From: an uncultured Porphyromonadaceae bacterium
GTDB taxonomy: Bacteria; Bacteroidota; Bacteroidia; Bacteroidales; Muribaculaceae
Reading direction: 5' to 3'
NCBI GenBank assembly: GCA_900549445.1
Contig: UROS01000044.1
Location: 1-15,123, forward strand
Length of the DNA stretch: 15,123 nt
Shown here one piece after another: positions 1 through 5,203 of this stretch. How positions within the stretch are numbered: position 1 is the stretch's first letter; each line of letters opens with the position of its first letter. A program made the position numbers and the translations under genes. Below the pieces are notes generated by a model, which saw only the letters and a program-made list of their open reading frames with translations, searched no databases and was not told the origin of the DNA.

Positions 1-171
1 GTTTACAGCGTCGGCCATAAATTCAGCCTGCAGTTCGGGGCGGCCGCCAAGACCGAGATAGTCGTTCGACGACAGGTCTGCCGTCTCCCCCTGCTCCGAG
101 GCGTCGGCGGGTATGGAACGCAGGTTGCCCGAAGCGCGCAGCGAGTCAGTTATTTCCTTATAGTCAGCCAT
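1..171 (-). CDS. bioF: 8-amino-7-oxononanoate synthase, N-terminal fragment
   Basis: This is the first 57 codons of a minus-strand gene that runs off the left edge of the window. The translation starts MADYKEITDSLRASGN and contains SSNDYLGLGGRPELQ near residues 35-49. That is the N-terminal signature of BioF and related alpha-oxoamine synthases, which are PLP enzymes condensing pimeloyl-ACP or pimeloyl-CoA with alanine in biotin synthesis. The start ATG lies 3 nt after the bioA stop codon, so the two genes almost certainly share a transcript and may be translationally coupled. The BioA neighbour makes BioF more likely than the relatives Kbl (2-amino-3-ketobutyrate CoA ligase) or Spt. The catalytic lysine and most of the fold lie outside the window, so activity cannot be judged. 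Confidence 0.85.
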   Translation of the reverse strand, partial: MADYKEITDSLRASGNLRSIPADASEQGETADLSSNDYLGLGGRPELQAEFMADAVN

Positions 172-174
172 TTT

Positions 175-1455
175 TCAGCGTATGCAGTTAATCATTTCGG
201 TGGCGAGGGTGGTCAGGTCGTCATCGGAAATCACGTAAGGAGGCATTATGTAGACATTACGGCCGAAGGGACGCACCCATATGCCGCGCGCCGTGCATTT
301 CTTTTGAAATTCGCCCACGTCGACAGGTTCCTTCATCTCAATCACGCCTATCGAGCCGAGCACTCTCACCTCTTTCACTCCGGGCAGTTCGCGCGCAGGA
401 GCAAGAAGACGCTTCATCATGCTCTCCATATGAGCCACACGTGCCCCCATGTCCTGCTCCTCCATTAATTTGAGCGAAGCGATAGCGACGGCGCAGGCCA
501 GCGGATTGGCCATAAACGTCGGGCCGTGCATCATCACCCCCGCCTCGCCGCGCGATATGGTGTCGGCCACGTCGCGGGTGGTCATCACGGCGCTCATGGT
601 CATGTAGCCTGCCGTCAGACACTTGCCTATACACATTATATCGGGCTGTACTCCGGCGTGTTCCCAGGCAAACCGTTTGCCGGTGCGCCAGAAGCCGGTG
701 GCTATCTCGTCGAAAATAAGATAAATGCCGTTTTCGTCGCAGATTCTCCGCGCCTCGCGCAGATACTGCGGATGATAAAACCTCATGCCGCCCGCACCCT
801 GCACAACCGGCTCGAGTATCAGCGCGGCAAGCTCGTCGCGGTGCTCCCTCACGGTGCGCTCCAGTTCATCAGTGTCGGCGGGATTCCACTCGCCGCCGAA
901 GGGAGTGGAGGGTGCCGGCACGAAGTAACGGATAGGGAGTGCCGGGCCGAAGGCCCCGTGCATGCCGGTGACGGGATCGCACACACTCATGGCGTTCCAC
1001 GTGTCGCCGTGGTAACCCGACCGGATGGTCACGAAGTTGGTCTTGCGGTGATCGCCGCTCTTCGAAACCGACGCCTGCACGGCCATTTTCATAGCCACTT
1101 CCACGGCAACCGAACCGGAGTCGGCGTAGAAGATGTTGTTCATTTTCGGCGGGGCGATGGCGAGAAGCATCTTGCCGAGTTCTATAGCGGGTTCGTGGGT
1201 CAGTCCGCCGAACATCACGTGGCTCATCTTCGCTATCTGAGCCTCCACGGCGGCGTTGAGCGCCGGATGGTTGTAGCCGTGACAGGCGCACCACCACGAC
1301 GACATACCGTCGATCAGCTCGCGCCCGTCGGCGAGACGGATGCGTGCGCCGTGCGCCGATTCCACTTTATATGTAGGGAGAGGGTTGATTGTAGATGTAT
1401 ATGGGTGCCAGAGATGGTCGCGGTCAAAGGCATCGTGAAGTTCATTCTGTTCCAT
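175..1455 (-). CDS. bioA: Adenosylmethionine-8-amino-7-oxononanoate aminotransferase
   Basis: BioA moves an amino group from S-adenosylmethionine to KAPA, giving DAPA for biotin synthesis; it is a cytosolic class III PLP aminotransferase. Counting from M1 at 1455 (426 aa, the usual family length), the sequence shows HLWHPYT near 14-20, SSWW near 52-55, SGYHGDTW with Y148, DEIATGFWRTG with D249, and the Schiff-base lysine K278 in IMCIGKCLTAGYM. These agree, with a constant offset of about four, with E. coli BioA Y144, D245 and K274. The frame stays open upstream to an ATG at 1551. I prefer 1455 because family members begin shortly before the HxWHPYT motif and because a TAACTTTG promoter box lies at 1483-1490, inside the longer frame. 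The bioF start follows 3 nt after the stop. Confidence 0.95.
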   Translation of the reverse strand: MEQNELHDAFDRDHLWHPYTSTINPLPTYKVESAHGARIRLADGRELIDGMSSWWCACHGYNHPALNAAVEAQIAKMSHVMFGGLTHEPAIELGKMLLAIAPPKMNNIFYADSGSVAVEVAMKMAVQASVSKSGDHRKTNFVTIRSGYHGDTWNAMSVCDPVTGMHGAFGPALPIRYFVPAPSTPFGGEWNPADTDELERTVREHRDELAALILEPVVQGAGGMRFYHPQYLREARRICDENGIYLIFDEIATGFWRTGKRFAWEHAGVQPDIMCIGKCLTAGYMTMSAVMTTRDVADTISRGEAGVMMHGPTFMANPLACAVAIASLKLMEEQDMGARVAHMESMMKRLLAPARELPGVKEVRVLGSIGVIEMKEPVDVGEFQKKCTARGIWVRPFGRNVYIMPPYVISDDDLTTLATEMINCIR

Positions 1456-1482
1456 TGCAGTGACTTTTTGGAAAACCGGATG

Positions 1483-1490
1483 CAAAGTTA
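1483..1490 (-). promoter_or_regulatory. Bacteroidetes -7 promoter box for bioA-bioF
   Basis: Read on the minus strand this is TAACTTTG, an exact match to the Bacteroidetes -7 consensus TAnnTTTG, 27 nt upstream of the chosen bioA ATG. No good -33 TTTG is seen at 19-21 nt; the nearest T-rich run ending in TTTG lies only about 12 nt upstream. The call therefore rests on the -7 box and its position. The leader would be short. No BirA-type operator palindrome was recognised. Confidence 0.55.
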
Positions 1491-1585
1491 CGCATTTTTC
1501 ACCAAAAACCGTCCTCCCGTCAATCTGCATTTTCCCTTCAGTCAACGCCACAGCTACCTAACCTCAATCGTCTGATCAGTAGCAT

Positions 1586-1710
1586 CTTGTACGGAGGTAA
1601 TTCTTCACGTCCACCGGCGGAAAGGCTTTTTTCTTCTACCTGACTTTCTCAGAATGTATGAGAAAAAATGATTCCGGCGCGGTGGACGCGAAAAATCACG
1701 CCCGTACAAG
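1586..1710. repeat. REP-like inverted pair (family 1, copy A, degenerate)
   Basis: The left arm (1586-1615) and right arm (1681-1710) are inverted repeats matching at 25 of 30 positions, separated by 65 nt. Both outer ends read CTTGTACGG inward, so GTAC sits at the foot of each arm (1589-1592 and 1704-1707). Each arm folds on itself into a short hairpin with a four-base loop (TTCT left, AAAA right on the plus strand), but both stems carry two mismatches. The layout, with outward feet and inward-facing hairpins, is that of BIME-type REP pairs. It lies between the RAYT stop (1772) and the bioA promoter, where it may also separate transcripts. The rest of the gene-free stretch 1491-1771 shows nothing else recognisable. 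Confidence 0.8.
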
Positions 1711-1771
1711 TCAGCGCCTTCACCTCCCTGATAAGCAAGGCCTTAGCCACTCGGCGTAACACTTTTACCCA

Positions 1772-2314
1772 TTAATAATAGCAATCTTTATCCCAGTTTA
1801 GAACATTGTTGTCAATATAAGTCATTATGTTTTCCAATGACCTTTGGTTGCGGATAATATGTTCATGGAAACGGGAATGCCAACATGGTTCCCGCAAATT
1901 CAACTCGGCTCTTGAAACCCGCGAAACACCGGCCTTAAATGCACCTATAATCATTGCTAACCGACTGTTGTGATGATAATCCTCTGCCTCGTCGCCATGC
2001 ATTGGTGGTTTCAGACAGCCCGGATGCCTTTTGTTTTCACCCGAAGAGACGACAAACGGACATCCTGTCCTGACAGCAAGCACGAAATGTATATGATTAG
2101 GCATTACAACATAATTCCACAACTCAGTATCCGCATGCCAATCAGGCAACAACGCGAGATGGGCAGCTACTAAACTTCCAAGTTCAGTCGGATAAAACCG
2201 ACCTCCGGTTATTGTTCCGAATATATGTTGCAGATTATGAGAACAGATTGGAATAAAGTAGATGCCCGCATTATAATCGTGCCATTTTGCCCGAAACGCA
2301 TGTCGTTCGCTCAT
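1772..2314 (-). CDS. REP-associated tyrosine transposase (RAYT 1), IS200-like HUH/Y1 family
   Basis: This 180-aa protein has the hallmarks of a TnpA-REP transposase: MPNHIHFVL, giving the HUH metal-binding pair H74/H76, and a C-terminal segment with HEHIIRN near 150-156 followed by ENIMTYIDNN. Y166 there aligns with the catalytic tyrosine (Y115) of E. coli TnpA-REP, which lies in HVDYIYINPV. The family nicks single-stranded REP hairpins through a 5'-phosphotyrosine link. The N-terminus RHAFRAKWHDYN is shared almost exactly with the second RAYT at 4429-4971. About 24 residues including GCLKPPMHG separate the HUH region from the helix before Y166. All catalytic residues are present and the frame is intact. 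Palindromic elements flank it on both sides; their GTAC-footed hairpins are the natural candidate substrate. Confidence 0.9.
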   Translation of the reverse strand: MSERHAFRAKWHDYNAGIYFIPICSHNLQHIFGTITGGRFYPTELGSLVAAHLALLPDWHADTELWNYVVMPNHIHFVLAVRTGCPFVVSSGENKRHPGCLKPPMHGDEAEDYHHNSRLAMIIGAFKAGVSRVSRAELNLREPCWHSRFHEHIIRNQRSLENIMTYIDNNVLNWDKDCYY

Positions 2315-2434
2315 AAGTATTTGCGATGTTTGGCGTAAAATTACAAAAAATTAGAGCATATCGCAATTACCGGTTATAATTTTTCGATTAATTTTTACAC
2401 TTCAAGCCACAATTCTCTGATTACCAGCGCGCTG

Positions 2435-2551
2435 CTTGTACGGACGTGATTCTTCACGTCCACAGACAGATAAGCATTTCTCACCGTACATTATAAAAGT
2501 TATGAAAAATGATTCTGACGCGGTGGACGTGAAAAATCACGTCCGTACAAA
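2435..2551. repeat. REP-like inverted pair (family 1, copy B, near perfect)
   Basis: The left arm (2435-2464) and right arm (2522-2551) match as inverted repeats at 27 of 30 positions. Inside each arm is a perfect 8-bp hairpin: GGACGTGA-TTCT-TCACGTCC at 2442-2461 and GGACGTGA-AAAA-TCACGTCC at 2525-2544. GTAC precedes the left hairpin and, on the minus strand, the right one. The element is homologous to 1586-1710, including part of its spacer, but its hairpins are intact while those of copy A are eroded. It lies between divergently read genes: the RAYT start at 2314 and the secreted-protein start at 2760. Confidence 0.85.
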
Positions 2552-2759
2552 GCTCATCATTATCATCCTTATTTACAGCATTTTATGCCGTCGTATCATC
2601 TGCTGTAGGGTGGTCGTTGAAAAATTATGCGCGAGGTGTTGAGTGAAGCGCGAAAAACGTGCGTATTTAATTTACGTAATGCAGAAACATTCCTGATTTA
2701 ATAATACCTGTCACAACGATAATCATATCTAATTACTTAATAATCTTAAATATCAACAA
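2552..2759. other. Intergenic leader of the secreted-protein gene, no recognisable motif
   Basis: Together with 2315-2434 and the palindromic element this makes up a 445-nt gene-free stretch between two divergent genes. The part nearest the plus-strand gene is very AT-rich and ends in an A-rich leader (aatatcaacaaATG) without a clear Shine-Dalgarno, as is common in Bacteroidetes. I found no TAnnTTTG box on the plus strand here, so the promoter of the downstream gene is not identified. A 68-codon open frame at 2436-2642 starts inside the palindrome and resembles nothing I know. Confidence 0.4.
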
Positions 2760-4205
2760 ATGAAAACATTTTACCTCTCACTTTTCGCAGCTGCATTTGC
2801 TTTCACGGCATCTGCGGGCGTAACCGAAACCTTCACCTCCGGTCAGGGCGACTGGACGATCGGTTCCAATGCCTCCGGTAGCGTTGAAAACGGACACCTT
2901 AACGTTACAATGGCAAAGCAAAACAACGGAAAATACCGCGGGGATCTTTCTATTAGCGGTGATTTTACCCTTACATCAAACGATAAAATATTAGCCATAA
3001 AGTTTATAGGCACTCGTCCCGCAGGTAATCTTTCGGCTTTAGTAACAAAGACTGTTGACAAAACTGTCACCAAGATTTTCGAAAAAACAAGCACCCCTAA
3101 TGGGACCGAAACTACCTCGAAAGGAAATAATATCTACTATTACAACATTAATAAGGAAGACGGCACTTCATACGACAAGATTGAAATTAAAATCGCCGAC
3201 TGCCCTGATCCTGGAGTGAATCAGCCGACACCTACATACAGCGTTGACTGGATTAAATTCTATCCCAATGAAGAAGCCCTCAAAGCCGACAAGGACTGGA
3301 AGGATGACGGCGACAACGATGCTGACGAAGTAGTTGTTGGAGACTTCCCCGTTCAGATTGAAGGTGGTAACGGCTACGCAGACCTTGCCACAGCATGGGA
3401 CGCCGCAGTTGATGGCGATGTTATCGTACTCAATGAAGATCAGACAATCAACAGCAGAGTTAATGGCAAAAAAGGATGCAGCATCACCATAAAAGCAGGC
3501 AAAGCCAACACTATCTCCCGTGCAAGCGGTTACAAAGGCATTCTCATTCTCGCTAACAACGGTGGCACTACAATACTTGAAGATCTCACTATCGACGGTG
3601 CTGATATCTCAGTCACCGGCTCTACGTTAGAGCAGAGCGGCGGCAACCTCACTCTTAAAAACGTAACTCTTAAAAATGTAAATGGGTCTGGTAATAAAGG
3701 ATACATTGTGTTTATGTCGAGCGGTACCGGCAATGTTGAGAATCTTACGGTAGAAAACTGTATCCCTGTATCAGTTAATAATCAAGAGAAAGACACCAAG
3801 GCCGATGTTTTCGTTGGTCTCAAAAGTGTAACTTTCTCCGGTAACAATAAATGCAGTGTATATATTGAAAAAGACCATTTCATTAAAGCCGGCGAAGGTC
3901 TTTCCAACACTGAACCCGTTGAACTCCGTTGTGAAGCTGCCCGCGCTACCGACTCCCGCATTGTTGAGAACTGCGCTGATGCCACTCAGTTCAAGATGGG
4001 CACTCCCGGCTTCACCCTCGTAGCAAAAGAAGGTCACCTCCACGTAAGCAAGACCGAAACCAGCCTCATCGACGTTATCGGTTCCGATGACGACAATGCA
4101 CCTGTTGAATATTTCAACCTTCAGGGCGTTCGTGTTGAAAATCCCGAAAACGGCCTCTACATCCGTCGTCAGGGCAAAAAAGTTGAAAAAGTATTTGTTC
4201 GATAA
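2760..4205 (+). CDS. Secreted beta-helix-like protein with C-terminal sorting-type module
   Basis: This is a 481-aa exported protein of unknown specific function. Residues 1-19 form a classical signal peptide (MKTFYLSLFAAAFAFTASA). Residues 21-170 look like a beta-sandwich or lectin-like domain, starting ETFTSGQGDWTIG and ending YSVDWIKFY. An acidic linker spans 178-193. Residues 205-375 start with YADLATAWDAAVDGDVIVLN and continue with short repeated strands (TILEDLTIDGADI, NLTLKNVTLKNV, NVENLTVENC), typical of a right-handed parallel beta-helix of pectate-lyase-like type. The last 32 residues (YFNLQGVRVENPENGLYIRR and onward to KVFVR) match the short C-terminal module common in Bacteroidales exported proteins and related to type IX secretion sorting domains. 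I see no catalytic motif, so enzyme, adhesin or glycan binder are all possible. It is the only plus-strand gene and sits between two REP/RAYT units. Confidence 0.75.
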   Translation: MKTFYLSLFAAAFAFTASAGVTETFTSGQGDWTIGSNASGSVENGHLNVTMAKQNNGKYRGDLSISGDFTLTSNDKILAIKFIGTRPAGNLSALVTKTVDKTVTKIFEKTSTPNGTETTSKGNNIYYYNINKEDGTSYDKIEIKIADCPDPGVNQPTPTYSVDWIKFYPNEEALKADKDWKDDGDNDADEVVVGDFPVQIEGGNGYADLATAWDAAVDGDVIVLNEDQTINSRVNGKKGCSITIKAGKANTISRASGYKGILILANNGGTTILEDLTIDGADISVTGSTLEQSGGNLTLKNVTLKNVNGSGNKGYIVFMSSGTGNVENLTVENCIPVSVNNQEKDTKADVFVGLKSVTFSGNNKCSVYIEKDHFIKAGEGLSNTEPVELRCEAARATDSRIVENCADATQFKMGTPGFTLVAKEGHLHVSKTETSLIDVIGSDDDNAPVEYFNLQGVRVENPENGLYIRRQGKKVEKVFVR

Positions 4206-4308
4206 GATAAAGCATGAATTCATGCCCACAGCCGCAGATTCCCGGCGAATCAGGAATTTCTGAAATCACCGGAATCCACGCGCAGTAAATTATTTTATTG
4301 GTTTGACA

Positions 4309-4343
4309 GCCGCCGCGACCCCAAGGCCGCGGCGGCATTTATT
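4309..4343 (+). terminator. Probable terminator after the secreted-protein gene
   Basis: A perfect 9-bp GC stem, GCCGCCGCG at 4309-4317 paired with CGCGGCGGC at 4328-4336, has a 10-nt loop and is followed by atttatt. It lies about 100 nt after the stop codon of the plus-strand gene. The T-tract is interrupted, so the terminator may be only moderately efficient. Confidence 0.55.
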
Positions 4344-4367
4344 ATCGCCCTCCACCCCTGATTCCCA

Positions 4368-4395
4368 GTAGGGGCGCTATACTTAGCGCCCCTAC
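4368..4395. repeat. REP-like palindrome (family 2, single copy)
   Basis: This is a perfect 12-bp stem, GTAGGGGCGCTA at 4368-4379 paired with TAGCGCCCCTAC at 4384-4395, with the loop TACT. Both ends carry GTAG or its complement CTAC, unlike the paired copies at 5076-5175, where only the outer foot does. It lies 33 nt beyond the RAYT 2 stop codon and could also act as a hairpin at the 3' end of that transcript. Confidence 0.85.
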
Positions 4396-4428
4396 AACAC
4401 TGGTTTCCAAGCAATTAATACATTTACC

Positions 4429-4971
4429 TTAATAAAAACAATCCGATTCCCACCTTTCAACATTGGTATAAACATATTCCATTATGTTTTCATACGACCG
4501 TTGGGTACGGATTATATGCTCATGATAGTTCCTCTGCCATAACTGAACTGGCGGTAAATCATGCAATCGTCTCCACCGGTTTACTTCAATCGTACATGCA
4601 GCTTTAAATGAACGGATTATAACAGCAACACGCGAATTAAAATGATTATTATTGCAAGAGGCTCCATGAAGAGGCGGCTTCAAACAACCGGTTTTAAAAT
4701 TACCTTTTCCCTCTTTATTTTGTTTTTTCACATTCAGTATTATATGAACATGGTTCGGCATCACAACATGATTCCATAATTCAACCTTTTCATAATGATC
4801 CGGAATGGAAAGGACACAATTCTGCACAATATTTCCCTCCGCAGAAAGATGCATTTCGTTATCAGAGATACAACCCAAAATATAATGTCGGGTTGCGGCG
4901 CATATAGTGATAAAATATGCGCCATCATTGTAATCATGCCATTTTGCCCGGAATGCGTGCCTTGAATCCAT
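4429..4971 (-). CDS. REP-associated tyrosine transposase (RAYT 2), IS200-like HUH/Y1 family
   Basis: This 180-aa HUH/Y1 transposase is the same length as the RAYT at 1772-2314, and its catalytic residues fall at identical positions: H74 and H76 in MPNHVHIIL and Y166 in ENIMEYVYTN. Without gaps, 38 of the first 80 and 19 of the last 30 residues are identical to RAYT 1. The middle (residues 82-145) diverges, which is where hairpin specificity might be expected to differ. GCLKPPLHG is shared with RAYT 1. The frame is intact. The start at 4971 (MDSRHAFRAKWHDYN) corresponds to the RAYT 1 start. Coding sequence here looks AT-richer than in the rnf and leu operons, consistent with horizontal origin. 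The flanking GTAG hairpins are the likely substrate. Confidence 0.9.
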   Translation of the reverse strand: MDSRHAFRAKWHDYNDGAYFITICAATRHYILGCISDNEMHLSAEGNIVQNCVLSIPDHYEKVELWNHVVMPNHVHIILNVKKQNKEGKGNFKTGCLKPPLHGASCNNNHFNSRVAVIIRSFKAACTIEVNRWRRLHDLPPVQLWQRNYHEHIIRTQRSYENIMEYVYTNVERWESDCFY

Positions 4972-5075
4972 GTACTATATTTTATTAAATACCCCCGAAA
5001 ATACTAAACGTTCTCCAATATTCTAATCTTATTCTCGGAAAAAATTTAAATCCGCAGGTAATACCCTGATTTTCG

Positions 5076-5175
5076 GTAGGGGCGCTATACTTAGCGCCCG
5101 CAAAGTCAAAGGCATATTCTCCTCTAATCGCGCCGAATGCGACCACTTTACGGGCGCTAAGTATAGCGCCCCTAC
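5076..5175. repeat. REP-like inverted pair (family 2, BIME-type)
   Basis: The left arm (5076-5105) and the reverse complement of the right arm (5146-5175) agree at 29 of 30 positions, with 40 nt between them. Hairpin cores are 5080-5099 and 5152-5171 (GGGCGCTA, four-base loop, TAGCGCCC). GTAG lies at both outer ends, so the hairpins face each other as in BIMEs. The right arm starts 28 nt after the rnfC stop, so the rnf transcript would read straight into these hairpins. They may stabilise the mRNA end or terminate transcription. The rest of 4972-5203 is AT-rich with no other motif seen. Confidence 0.88.
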
Positions 5176-5203
5176 AATACGATCATTCAGGGGATTGCAT
5201 TTA

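Larger units (their letters stand above)
1586..2551. mobile_element. REP/RAYT unit 1: transposase between two direct copies of a palindromic element
   Basis: The unit consists of a palindromic element (1586-1710), a RAYT gene (1772-2314, minus) and a second copy of the element (2435-2551). Both copies have the same orientation: in each, the segment aaaaatgattc comes just before the right arm. They are therefore direct copies of a paired-hairpin unit and not terminal inverted repeats of a classical insertion sequence. Known RAYTs are usually single-copy genes that recognise and cut REP hairpins; mobility of this whole block is inferred from architecture only. No target-site duplication was found, which is normal for Y1 transposases. 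Confidence 0.65.
4368..5175. mobile_element. REP/RAYT unit 2: transposase between a single REP and an inverted REP pair
   Basis: The unit holds a single palindrome (4368-4395), a RAYT gene (4429-4971, minus) and an inverted pair of the same palindrome (5076-5175). All three hairpins share the core GGGCGCTA-loop-TAGCGCCC with GTAG at the foot, and are unrelated in sequence to the family around the first RAYT. This matches the classical REP/RAYT arrangement, including the GTAG tetranucleotide known from enterobacterial REPs. Movement as a block is not shown by the sequence. Confidence 0.7.

Noticed and set aside
526..1575. 349-codon plus-strand open frame
   Set aside because: Antisense to bioA, histidine- and arginine-rich, no family resemblance.
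1586..2551. Terminal inverted repeats of a classical DDE insertion sequence
   Set aside because: The outer elements are in direct orientation, each is itself an inverted pair, and the enclosed gene is an HUH/Y1 RAYT, a class without terminal inverted repeats.
2436..2642. 68-codon plus-strand open frame (MYGRDSSRPQTDKHF...)
   Set aside because: It begins inside the left arm of the palindromic element and runs through both hairpins; no family resemblance and no start signal. It is a by-product of the repeat.
4368..5175. CRISPR array
   Set aside because: Only three hairpin copies, irregular spacing, a gene in between and mixed orientation; no cas gene in the window.
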